28,569 nucleotides of DNA from contig JBCFBK010000066.1 in assembly GCA_038562555.1 (NCBI GenBank), positions 1-28,569 of the forward strand. The letters run 5' to 3'. Source of the stretch: JBCFBK01 sp038562555. GTDB taxonomy: Bacteria; Bacteroidota; Bacteroidia; Bacteroidales; Prolixibacteraceae. The notes under the pieces were generated by a model. That model saw nothing but the letters and a program-made list of their open reading frames with translations. It did not search any database and was not told the DNA's origin. Below, piece by piece: positions 9,801 to 16,475 of this stretch; positions within the stretch are counted from its first letter, which is position 1, and every line of letters starts with the position of its first letter. The position numbers were made by a program, and so were the translations under genes.

Positions 9801-10266
9801 TATTCTCAATAACGATCGACACTCCGGGAAGCGGCGCCCCGGCCGAATCGGTCACCCTACCGGTAAACTGCTTTGTATGAGGCTGCTGGTTCGGTTGTGC
9901 AGGAACGGGATCCTTTGCTTTCAGGATAATCTGCCGGTCCCTGATTTCGTACGAAATATTCGTTTGGTCGCAGAAATTTTTCAAAACATCCTCGAATTTG
10001 GCATCGGTATAATTGGCCGATACCCTTTGTGTGAAATCGAAGATTTGATCCTTGTACAGGAAAATGTAGTTTGTCTTTTCTTCAATGGTTTGCAGTACGT
10101 CGCGTACATCGGCCCTTTCAAAGCTAACCGTTAGCCGGACCTGTGAAAAGCTGTTACCGAACGTAACAAAAACCATAAACAGTAGAATAGCTGTCAGTTT
10201 CATCTTTCTCAATTGTAATCTCGTCTCGTCCCCGTAACGGGACCAGATTTCTCGATTTTTTTCCAT
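6838..10266 (-). CDS. SusC/RagA TonB-dependent transporter with STN domain
   Basis: 1142 aa; signal peptide ends near residue 42 (an inner start, residue 22 at 10203, is also possible). Domains in order: STN (about 43-114, from VRLTVSFERADVRDVLQTIE to IILK), carboxypeptidase-D-like regulatory domain (about 133-215, FTGRVTDSAGAPLPGVSIVI), SusC-type plug start (VDEIVVVGYGEQKKETVTGS), plug (about 220-340, with VPTLTNALAGKVAGI and LKDASATAVYGAKGANGVLI), then the outer-membrane barrel ending in VRAQF. It imports oligosaccharides across the outer membrane using TonB energy, with SusD as lid. The STN domain marks a transducer that signals to a FecR-type anti-sigma factor; the fecR gene lies immediately upstream. 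That makes this locus self-regulating. Confidence 0.96.
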   Translation of the reverse strand: MEKNREIWSRYGDETRLQLRKMKLTAILLFMVFVTFGNSFSQVRLTVSFERADVRDVLQTIEEKTNYIFLYKDQIFDFTQRVSANYTDAKFEDVLKNFCDQTNISYEIRDRQIILKAKDPVPAQPNQQPHTKQFTGRVTDSAGAPLPGVSIVIENTTVGVITDSDGYFSLNYSGNAENLVFSFVGMKKQRVAVGDKTNFRVVMEDESIGVDEIVVVGYGEQKKETVTGSVTSVKMSSLKGNSVPTLTNALAGKVAGIISMQSSGEPGYDNATFTIRGIGTFTGNTDPLIIIDGVQRSDVGSTYAGAFNNIDTEDIQSISLLKDASATAVYGAKGANGVLIITTKKGVTGKPQISVKAETGLSGLTRIPEMIDGVTYMKLYNEARVNMGELPVYSEEKIQKTASGLDPYLYPNVNWMKLIYKDWARMYNANVNVTGGAEAVRYYVSMSFYNQDGSYKVSDIDGYDPNLNFKRYDFRTNVDVDLSKSTELSVNLAAMLVNSRYPGVSSSLIWYSAYATNPISFPARYPDGKWAGPLNNGGTNPLNEVQNSGYTTEFKPIVQSILTLKQKLDFMIPGLSATGRFSFDSYGQNDNYRTGKNDLWYAGSRDENGNLIYTQARYGSESLGYSQWSSAERTMYLEANLNYNRTFGDHSLGGLLLYNMRNRIQSTASSVIFSIPYRNQGLAGRIMYGFKEKYLLEVNAGYTGSENFAKGNRFGFFPSVSAGWVISNESFFRPLSDKINLLKIRGSYGLVGNDQIGQAYNRFPYLTQIAGSNGASFGYNGTYYGGLAESSLGTENLTWETSTKTNIGLELGLFKKLSLIVEAYRDQRKDILIQRQSISPIAGYSDLIINANLGEMNNEGLDGSIEYNDNLGKDVTLRVFGNFTYSKNKIVFQDEPERSLAYQQGTGHSFGEFTGYISEGLFVDQADVDDSPNQTFGVTKPGDIKYKDLNNDETINASDWRYLGKSPFPTLSYGAGFSVGYKKFDLSLFIQGVSDVGIMANGSGITADGQGSPGVGVVPFAGMGQYPGNVLSNVTSRWTEENPVQNVDYPRLSVATLSDNNYQSGTWWLKDGSFWRLKQASFGYTVFSNSNHGKAFSNLYFYLSGQNLLTFSKFKLWDPELGSGGAGYPPVRTITLGVRAQF

Positions 10267-10313
10267 AAATTTGAATCGTTAAATGATAAGTAATTTCAAT
10301 AATTTAACACATC

Positions 10314-10345
10314 GAACCGGCGAGTGCGGGAACACTCACCGGTTC
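10314..10345 (-). promoter_or_regulatory. Hairpin between fecR and susC
   Basis: Inverted repeat with 13-base arms, GAACCGGCGAGTG and CACTCACCGGTTC on the plus strand, and a 6-base loop. On the plus strand one pair is C-A; on the minus strand, the coding direction, it becomes a U-G wobble so all 13 positions pair. It begins 2 bases after the fecR stop and leaves about 47 bases before susC. No U-tract follows on the minus strand. It could protect the susC message, mark a processing site, or attenuate read-through from the regulatory genes. Confidence 0.6.
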
Positions 10346-10347
10346 TT

Positions 10348-11538
10348 TTATTTTAAGATGACATATTCATGATCTCCTTGTTTTTCAATTTTTACTGACG
10401 CTGTCCGCGCAATTCTTTCGATTACTTCATTCAGATCTTCCTTTAATTCCAGTTTTCCCGATATTTTGAAGGTTCCCAACATCGGATCCTCAAACCGGAA
10501 ACGGATGTTGTAGTAGCGTTCCAGCTTCTTTATGATCCTGTTCAGGTCGACTGTCTGAAACTTCATCATTCCCTGGGTCCATAAAATATAATCGGCCACA
10601 TTGACCTGCTTAAGCCTGATTTCATTCGTTTGCCTGTCGAACGACGCCAGTTGGCCGGGAACAAGCTCGGTAGCCTGGGTGAAGAATCCGGCCCTGTTTT
10701 GTTTCACACTCACTTTGCCTTCAACCAGTACCGTTTCGATCTGGTTGTCGGCCGAATAGGCCGAAACATTGAAGCGGGTTCCCAGATCCTTTATTGCCAG
10801 ATCGTTTACCTGAACCACGAACGGACGTTTTGAATCGTGCTTCACGTCAAAATAAGCTTCGCCTAACAGCATCACCTCACGGGAATTGCCCGTAAACTGG
10901 TCCGGGTAAGCCAGGCGGCTTCCAGCATTCAGAAATACCTTTGTTCCGTCGGGCAACAGTATTTCAGACGTTTTGCCATAGGGAATGATCAACTGGTTCA
11001 GCGCCTGCGCTTTCGCCCGATCCGGTTTTGCCGGTTTCAAGGTGTCGCTGTTAATGACCAGTTCGCCCGATTTCTGGTATTTGATCACTGAACGCTGATC
11101 ATCGAGTATTACCTGATCACCGTTTGCGCGAATGAGTTGTGCCTGTTCGGCCGGTACTTTATCATCCGAGCTAAACGTATAGAATGTCGAAGTGTTTGCA
11201 GGTTGCCGGTAAAAAAGCAATGCTCCGATCGCGAAAAAAAGAAGCGCCACGGCCGCATACTTCGAAAGGGCAATAAATCTTTTCGGAAAGTACCTCGATT
11301 TCGGCTTTTGTTCTATTTGGTTTAGGATTTTAGCAAACAAGCGGATTTTTTCATCTTCGGGAAGCGGTTCGGCAACCGTTCGAAACTGCGCGATAATCCT
11401 CTTTGCGGCCTGGACATTCCTGATCTCTTCGGGATGACTGGCACAGAACTCCTTCCAGATTAAATCGAGTTCGTCGGTTGGTTTAAAGACCCAGTCGATA
11501 AAAGAGATGTCTTCGAGGTATTTGCTTAAGTTGTCCAT
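10348..11538 (-). CDS. FecR-family anti-sigma factor with DUF4974 C-terminus
   Basis: 396 aa. The cytoplasmic N-terminus (about 1-88) has the sigma-binding segment including LDLIWKEFCASHPE. One membrane span lies near 90-110 (YAAVALLFFAIGALLFY). The periplasmic part has the FecR domain (about 185-285: TSEILLPDGTKVFLNAGSRL, REVMLLGEAYFDV, FVVQVNDLAIKDLGTRFNVS, VLVEGKVSV). The C-terminal DUF4974-like region covers about 320-395 (MMKFQTVDLNRIIKKLERYY; FKISGKLELKEDLNEVIERI). FecR proteins hold an ECF sigma factor and release it on contact with the STN domain of an activated TonB transporter. It lies between its presumed partners, sigma upstream (58-base gap) and susC downstream. Confidence 0.95.
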   Translation of the reverse strand: MDNLSKYLEDISFIDWVFKPTDELDLIWKEFCASHPEEIRNVQAAKRIIAQFRTVAEPLPEDEKIRLFAKILNQIEQKPKSRYFPKRFIALSKYAAVALLFFAIGALLFYRQPANTSTFYTFSSDDKVPAEQAQLIRANGDQVILDDQRSVIKYQKSGELVINSDTLKPAKPDRAKAQALNQLIIPYGKTSEILLPDGTKVFLNAGSRLAYPDQFTGNSREVMLLGEAYFDVKHDSKRPFVVQVNDLAIKDLGTRFNVSAYSADNQIETVLVEGKVSVKQNRAGFFTQATELVPGQLASFDRQTNEIRLKQVNVADYILWTQGMMKFQTVDLNRIIKKLERYYNIRFRFEDPMLGTFKISGKLELKEDLNEVIERIARTASVKIEKQGDHEYVILK

Positions 11539-11596
11539 CGTTTAATTCGAAATTCACCTTAAAAGACAACTCACTTCAAAAACATAGACTGATTTT

Positions 11597-12232
11597 TTAA
11601 TCTTTTTTCTGAAAAAACTTGAGGAAAAGGATAAATGTTTTATTATCAAGTATTTGGCGTACGGTTTTCAGGGCGCGGTAAATCTGGGTCCTGACCGATT
11701 CGACTGTAATTCCCAAAATAAGCGCAATGTCGCGGTAATCGAGGGTCTCATTGAACCGTAAATAAACGGCCTCTTTTTGCTTTTCAGGCAACTGGTTCAG
11801 TGCGTTGGCCAGTTTGATCCGGATTTCCTCCTCCTGTTCTTTTTCTATCAGCAGGTATTCAATGCTAAACTCCGGTTCCGTGTGCTTACCGTCGGGCACC
11901 TTTGTTTCATCAAAGCGTCTCTTGGTTTTCAGTTTCCTGATCAGGTTACGCTTTAGAGCCAGCAGGAGGTAGTATTTTAGGTTTTCATAGCCAACCGAGT
12001 GTTTCTCCCTTCGCATGTACAGATCGAGAAATACCTCCTGAATGGCGTCTTTTATTGTGTCGTCGTCGTTACACAGTTTGCGGCCATATTGATAGAGGCT
12101 GTCGACATGCCGGTTGTAGAAAATGGCAAAGGCTTCCTTGTCGCCGTCTTTAAAGCGCGACCAGGCCGAGATCCAATAATCTTTATCGACTTTACCTTTA
12201 ATCAATTGTTGTTTTTGCTGAGTAAACTGCAA
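11597..12232 (-). CDS. ECF-type RNA polymerase sigma factor
   Basis: About 211 aa or slightly shorter. Sigma region 2 is seen in FAIFYNRHVDSLYQYGRKLC and IKDAIQEVFLDLYMRR (about 34-88); region 4 in LPEKQKEAVYLRF, DYRDIALILGITVESVRTQI and YRALKTVRQIL (about 148-193). It should direct RNA polymerase to the Sus-type operon when FecR releases it. The start is unusual: there is no in-frame ATG before region 2, and the frame is closed just upstream by TGA. TTG at 12232 or at 12205 are the candidates. A TTG-N20-TACATTTG promoter ends at 12230, overlapping the first TTG, which favours 12205. Confidence 0.93.
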   Translation of the reverse strand: MQFTQQKQQLIKGKVDKDYWISAWSRFKDGDKEAFAIFYNRHVDSLYQYGRKLCNDDDTIKDAIQEVFLDLYMRREKHSVGYENLKYYLLLALKRNLIRKLKTKRRFDETKVPDGKHTEPEFSIEYLLIEKEQEEEIRIKLANALNQLPEKQKEAVYLRFNETLDYRDIALILGITVESVRTQIYRALKTVRQILDNKTFILFLKFFQKKD

Positions 12233-12260
12233 ATGTAATCATGAAAGAGGCATGTTCCAA
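12230..12260 (-). promoter_or_regulatory. Candidate promoter of the ECF sigma operon
   Basis: Minus strand: TTG (12260-12258), a 20-base spacer, then TACATTTG (12237-12230), matching the Bacteroidota housekeeping -33/-7 form (TTG ... TAnnTTTG). It would start transcription a few bases inside the longest sigma frame. A perfect inverted repeat AGCCAA-AAA-TTGGCT (12265-12279) lies just upstream of the -33 element and could be an operator. Confidence 0.45.
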
Positions 12261-12413
12261 CATCAGCCAAAAATTGGCTTGAACTTTCGTTCATGGCCCG
12301 CGCTTTGAAAAGCCTTTTACAGGATTTCGGTAAAACCTTCACCCAACCGTCAGCGAAAGAGCACCGATCGATTAGCGATGGATCAGTGTGTAAATAAAAA
12401 CGATAATAATATA

Positions 12414-12441
12414 TTGATTTACGATAAATATTGTATCTTTG
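12414..12441 (+). promoter_or_regulatory. Promoter of the DUF2975/XRE operon
   Basis: TTG (12414-12416), a 17-base AT-rich spacer and TATCTTTG (12434-12441) match the Bacteroidota -33/-7 consensus. It lies about 53 bases before the ATG at 12495 and is divergent from the sigma-factor promoter. Confidence 0.65.
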
Positions 12442-12494
12442 CAACGGTTAAGTGCAGGATTAAATGTAACGGCAAATCAAAAGTTTAAATTATT

Positions 12495-12977
12495 ATGAAA
12501 CGAATTTCAACAGTATTTCTTCAGGTAGTCATTGTCCTCATCGGCATCGGCACTCTTGCCCTTTTACTGTGGGAACCCCACCTTGAGGGCAGGAATGTAC
12601 ACGCAACGCTCGTTGAGATCTACTTCAAAGACCCGTTCCTGGCATATGCCTATATCGCATCGATCTCGTTTTTCGTGATGTTGTATCAGGCATTTAAGCT
12701 ATTGGGTTACGTCGGACACAACAGCGTATTCTCACCAAATTCGGTGAGAGCTTTACGAACAATAAAGTATTGTGCGATCGTCCTTGTTATTTTTATTGCG
12801 GGAGCGGAAGCTTACTTTTTTATCGTTCAGCGAAGCAATGAAGATATTGCCGGAGGGGTTGTTATGGGCCTTTTTATGATTTTTGTGTCTGTTGTAATCG
12901 GCACCGCTGCCGCAGTGTTTGAAAGAATCTTACAAAATGCCGTGGATTTGAAGTCTGAGAATGACTTAACAATCTAA
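12495..12977 (+). CDS. DUF2975 membrane protein
   Basis: 160 aa with about four membrane spans (about 8-26, 50-70, 92-112, 122-145). The signature is that of DUF2975: FLAYAYIASISFFVMLYQAF, then a short loop (SPNSVRALRTIKYCAIVLVI) and two further spans. The role of DUF2975 proteins is not established; they are typically followed by a small XRE regulator, exactly as here (10-base gap), and the pair is thought to work together. An inner-membrane location is clear from hydrophobicity. Confidence 0.85.
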   Translation: MKRISTVFLQVVIVLIGIGTLALLLWEPHLEGRNVHATLVEIYFKDPFLAYAYIASISFFVMLYQAFKLLGYVGHNSVFSPNSVRALRTIKYCAIVLVIFIAGAEAYFFIVQRSNEDIAGGVVMGLFMIFVSVVIGTAAAVFERILQNAVDLKSENDLTI

Positions 12978-12987
12978 AAATAATAAC

Positions 12988-13236
12988 TTGGCAATTATAA
13001 TCAACATCGATGTAATGCTCGCAAAGCGAAAGATGAGCGTCACCGAGCTTACGGAGAAAGTCGGAATTACGATGGCTAATATTTCGATATTGAAAAACGG
13101 AAAAGCAAAGGCAATCCGGTTATCAACATTGGAGGCAATTTGCAAGGCTTTGGAATGTCAGCCGGGAGATATTATCGAATATAAAGATGAACAGACTAAA
13201 GATGCTTTGGTAAAGAGCCAGGGTAGTGGGAGTTAA
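12988..13236 (+). CDS. Small XRE/Cro-type HTH regulator
   Basis: 82 aa, read from TTG at 12988 because family members begin MAIIINIDVMLAKRKMS; the first ATG is nine codons later (13015) and would cut the first strand. The helix-turn-helix spans about 12-62: LAKRKMSVTELTEKVGITMA, NISILKNGKAKAIRLSTLEA, ICKALECQPGDIIEY. This is the compact regulator type, without a sensor domain, that follows DUF2975 genes. It probably controls its own operon, with the membrane protein modulating it; that link is inference. Confidence 0.9.
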   Translation: MAIIINIDVMLAKRKMSVTELTEKVGITMANISILKNGKAKAIRLSTLEAICKALECQPGDIIEYKDEQTKDALVKSQGSGS

Positions 13237-13248
13237 GTTGAAAAAGAT

Positions 13249-13875
13249 ATGACAGAATTTTGGGAAGAAAGCTTTAAGGATAAAAAAGAAATGTGGGGTT
13301 TTGAACCGGCCGATTCTGCCTTTACCACCTTAGCGTTGTTTAAGGATAACGGAATAAGGAAAATATTAATACCCGGATTTGGTTACGGCAGAAATGCCAA
13401 AGTATTTATCGACCATGGATTTGACGTAACCGGCATTGAGATATCAAAAACTGCGATCGACCTGGCGCGGGAGCATTATGGAAATGATCTGAAAATTCAT
13501 CATGGTACTGTCAACAACATGCCTTTTGACCAGGAATTGTATGAAGGAATTTATTGCTATGCGTTGATTCATCTGTTAAGTGAACCCGAACGACAGAAAC
13601 TGATTGAAGATTGTTATAATCAGCTAAACACCAATGGTTACATGGTTTTTATAACGATCTCAAAATTGGATCCCCGCTACGGGAATGGAGAAGAAATAAG
13701 CGAAGATACTTTTAAGACCGGGCACGGCGTTCATTTGTTTTTTTATGATTCAGATTCTGTACAAAAGGAATTTGGTAATTATGGATTGATAAGATCAGAA
13801 GAAATCAGTGAACCGGCAAAGAATGCCGGAAGCAAGCCGCCGCAAAGATTTGTACAGGTAACATGCAAGAAATAA
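13249..13875 (+). CDS. Class I SAM-dependent methyltransferase
   Basis: 208 aa. The Rossmann-fold SAM site is visible: motif I ILIPGFGYGRNAKVF (about 39-53), the acidic end of beta2 in VTGIEIS (about 60-66), and the post-II segment HGTVNNMPF (about 84-92). The opening, FWEESFKDKKEMWGFEPADS, resembles tellurite-resistance/TehB-like or thiopurine-type small-molecule methyltransferases, but the substrate cannot be assigned. It follows the XRE gene by 12 bases on the same strand and may be co-transcribed. It ends tail to tail with the truncated NmrA-like gene. Confidence 0.88.
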   Translation: MTEFWEESFKDKKEMWGFEPADSAFTTLALFKDNGIRKILIPGFGYGRNAKVFIDHGFDVTGIEISKTAIDLAREHYGNDLKIHHGTVNNMPFDQELYEGIYCYALIHLLSEPERQKLIEDCYNQLNTNGYMVFITISKLDPRYGNGEEISEDTFKTGHGVHLFFYDSDSVQKEFGNYGLIRSEEISEPAKNAGSKPPQRFVQVTCKK

Positions 13876-13959
13876 TAAGTAATTATGGGCGTGGCGTGTT
13901 ACCTAATTCGGCAGTCTGCTTAGTTGAAGTTTGGGGTTTTCACAATCATTTCAAGTATG

Positions 13960-14817
13960 CTACGCTTCTAATTTCAATTTAAAGTAATCGCTTAAAGTCG
14001 CTTTTAATGAAATCGGGTTTTTGCCTTTTCTTTCAAATTTGGCATTTCCCTCTGCTACCAGTTCGGTCATTTTGATAAAATTTCTGGTGGCATCGTCGGT
14101 AAAGCCAACACTTTTCATTGTTTCTTCCCATTTGTCCTGTGGTATTTCCTGTGTCCTTACTTCCCGGCCAAGCGCTTTTGCCAATTCGTTCGCCACCTGA
14201 TTTGCAGAATACTGTTCAGGTCCGGCCAATTCTATCAAATCAGATTTGTCAACCCCCTCAATGATTATATTGGCTATGAATTCGGCAACGTCGATCGGGG
14301 AGTTCATCTCTATTTTTAAGTCCGAGGGATAAAAGGATGGCAATATTCCATTTTCTTTTACCAAATCAACCGACATTAACCAGTTGCTGTAAAAATAGGA
14401 AGGCCTGATAAACACCTGATTTATTGGCAAGCTCACAAACTCGTGTTCGAGCATGTTTGACATCAGTAAGTTGCCTGTATCTCTTTGATACTTTTCATAA
14501 TGGGCGCCCCCTGAAGACAGGCCCACTATTGCCTTTATCTCTGAATTTTCAATGGCTTTACGATAGTTTTCCAATATCCGTTTAGTGTCACCGAGTACAT
14601 CGTCAGATTGTCCTGTTTCGGGTGTAATTACGAAAATCAGTTTGCCGCCTTTAACTGCTTCTTTTAATGCGTCCAGGTCAAAATAGTCTGCAATGGCAAC
14701 TTCTGCTCCTTTCGCGGAAAGTGAAGTGTGTTTAATGCTTGGGTACCATTTAACAAAGTCAGCAAGAAAATCCCTGCGACACCACCCGTTTTGCGGGAGG
14801 TGAGCTAAGGAACCGGT
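13960..14817 (-). pseudogene. NmrA-like NAD(P)-binding protein, 5' truncated
   Basis: The C-terminal 240 or so codons of an NmrA/SDR-type NAD(P)H-binding protein are intact: GAEVAIADYFDLDALKEAVK, LIFVITPETGQSDDV, IKAIVGLSSGG, FIRPSYFYSNWLM, IDVAEFIANIIIEGV and LIELAGPEQYSANQVANELA. The N-terminal dinucleotide-binding motif (GATGxxG) is missing. The frame stays open upstream to a TAA at 14818-14820 but has no ATG or GTG there; only TTG at 14574 offers a start, after the nucleotide site. The upstream codons (AHLPQNGWCRRDFLADF) do not look like this family, so the gene appears fused to foreign sequence. A hairpin with CACCACCCG/CGGGAGGTG arms (14780-14802) lies in the foreign part, near the break. 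Confidence 0.75.
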
Positions 14818-14926
14818 TTATTTCTCATCGGGCGGTAAGTCAGTTGTACAGTTCCGGTACTAAACGTTTCTGTTTTTAAAAGCTCAAATATGGTCTACCG
14901 GGCTTTATGAGCGGATAAATCAAAAC

Positions 14927-15511
14927 TCAAATAGCAAGTGCAATTCGCTTAATCTCCAGGGCAATATCCTCTGGTGAAAGAACAAAGTCTACGCAGCCGC
15001 TTGAGATAGCACTTTTAGGCATATCCGGTTTAGCGGCTGTTTCAGGTTTCTGAGCAATAGTAATACCACCAACATCTTTGATGCCGCACAGCGCTTCTGC
15101 ACCGTCGCCATCATAGCCGGAAACAATTACAGCAATAAGTTTGCCGTCCCAGTTCTCAGTCAGCGAACGCATAAATACAGTAATCACATCCGGCCAACCC
15201 CAGGGTTTTGAAATCGGCTTCAGTCGAAATTCTTTATCAAGAACGTGCAGATCTCTCTTCTCAGGGATTATAAATACATGGTTCGGCTTAACATCCAGTT
15301 TGTCCGTAATCAATTTTACAGGCATCTGTGTATATTGCGGGAGAATTTCGTGTAATAACGTCGCTACTGTCCTCAGATGATTAACAATAACAATGGCTAC
15401 TCCCAGGTCAGCAGGCAGATTCCGAAGTAACCTGATATAGGCATCCAGTCCGCCAGCCGATCCACCCACGCAAACTATGGGAAAGTTCTTTAAGCTCCTC
15501 TGAGTTTTCAT
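14927..15511 (-). CDS. CheB-type protein-glutamate methylesterase, catalytic domain only
   Basis: 194 aa, the length of the CheB catalytic domain without the receiver domain of classical chemotaxis CheB. The triad is visible: Ser18 in VGGSAGG, His45 in IVNHL, and Asp136 in SGYDGDGA. CheB enzymes hydrolyse methyl-glutamate or deamidate glutamine on signalling proteins. No CheR, chemoreceptor or CheA is nearby. In Bacteroidota such stand-alone copies often serve stress or hybrid-kinase signalling instead of motility (general knowledge). It begins 31 bases after the manganese-catalase stop on the same strand, so the two probably form an operon. Confidence 0.92.
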   Translation of the reverse strand: MKTQRSLKNFPIVCVGGSAGGLDAYIRLLRNLPADLGVAIVIVNHLRTVATLLHEILPQYTQMPVKLITDKLDVKPNHVFIIPEKRDLHVLDKEFRLKPISKPWGWPDVITVFMRSLTENWDGKLIAVIVSGYDGDGAEALCGIKDVGGITIAQKPETAAKPDMPKSAISSGCVDFVLSPEDIALEIKRIALAI

Positions 15512-15542
15512 ATCTTCCGTTTCGGCACTTCAACTTCTTTTT

Positions 15543-16475
15543 TTAAACTGACCAACTCATAACTCCATTTTCAGGAATTGTTGCTTCATCAACTTCTGCT
15601 TTACGCTCCGCGCTTAACGACATGTTGTCTTTTTGAACCGTATTTTCTGTCCGCTGTGTTCCCTCGGCTTTTTCGTCTAATAAGCCATTGGTTTGTCGAA
15701 CGTGTTCGAGTGGATTGGCTATAAACTGCCACTCTTCGCCCATCTCCGGACTTTTGCCTTTATTCCATGCACCTTTAAACTCTTTGCCATTCGACATGTT
15801 GAAATACTTGTTGCTGAAACGTGGGTCGCTTTGCAAAATCCCGGGAGGAAAGTTGGGTTGAATACTGTCTAAAGCAGCCTGAAACATTTGAAAGTGTGCA
15901 ACTTCTCTTGTCATTAAAAAGCGCAATGATTCTTTTACCAGGACATCGTCCGTAAATTTCATCAGGTTTTCGTAAACCATTTTTGCACTGGTTTCTGCAC
16001 CAATGTTTAAGCGAAGGTCAGCCGTTAAATCTCCCATTCCCATAATGTAAGTTGCACTCCAGGGGTTGCCAACGCTATCGGTAAGTGTTGGTGTTCCCCC
16101 GCTAACAATAAAGAAGTGTGGATTTATCATGGCATCGTGAATGTAATTTTCCTTTGCCGCTTTCCCATCCAGCATTTTGGTTAAATCAGATTCATCGGCA
16201 GCATTTTTCAATTCACCGTTTACGCCCGTGAGTAACATTTGAATAGTAGCACCTACGATTTCGAGGTGACTAAATTCTTCGGTTGCAATATCCATGAGCA
16301 TGTCATATTCGGCAGGATATGCTTTTCTGCAGCCAAATGCCTGTACAAAATATTGCATGGCTGCTTTTAGTTCTCCATTAGGTCCTCCAAATTGTTCAAG
16401 GAGTAGTTTCGCGAAACGAACATCGGGTTTAGAAACCCGTGCATTAAATTGTAATTCTTTTACGTGGTGAAACAT
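15543..16475 (-). CDS. Manganese (non-heme) catalase
   Basis: 310 aa, a full-length member. The four-helix ferritin-like core carries the expected dimanganese ligands: Glu35 (GGPNGELKAAMQY), Glu67 and His70 (ATEEFSHLE), Glu161 (NIGAETSAKMVYENL), and His194 (TREVAHFQMF). It converts hydrogen peroxide to water and oxygen in the cytoplasm. The C-terminal tail is family-typical (FSNKYFNMSNG, SPEMGEEWQFI), followed by a polar extension. It is the first gene of a probable two-gene unit with the CheB-type gene. A decayed partial copy lies about 2.4 kb away (18728-18909). The palindrome ATGTAACAT is 22 bases before the start. Confidence 0.97.
   Translation of the reverse strand: MFHHVKELQFNARVSKPDVRFAKLLLEQFGGPNGELKAAMQYFVQAFGCRKAYPAEYDMLMDIATEEFSHLEIVGATIQMLLTGVNGELKNAADESDLTKMLDGKAAKENYIHDAMINPHFFIVSGGTPTLTDSVGNPWSATYIMGMGDLTADLRLNIGAETSAKMVYENLMKFTDDVLVKESLRFLMTREVAHFQMFQAALDSIQPNFPPGILQSDPRFSNKYFNMSNGKEFKGAWNKGKSPEMGEEWQFIANPLEHVRQTNGLLDEKAEGTQRTENTVQKDNMSLSAERKAEVDEATIPENGVMSWSV

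Noticed and set aside
12202..12444. 80-codon minus-strand frame upstream of the sigma gene
   Set aside because: Overlaps the divergent promoters and the sigma gene's start; its sequence has no domain features.
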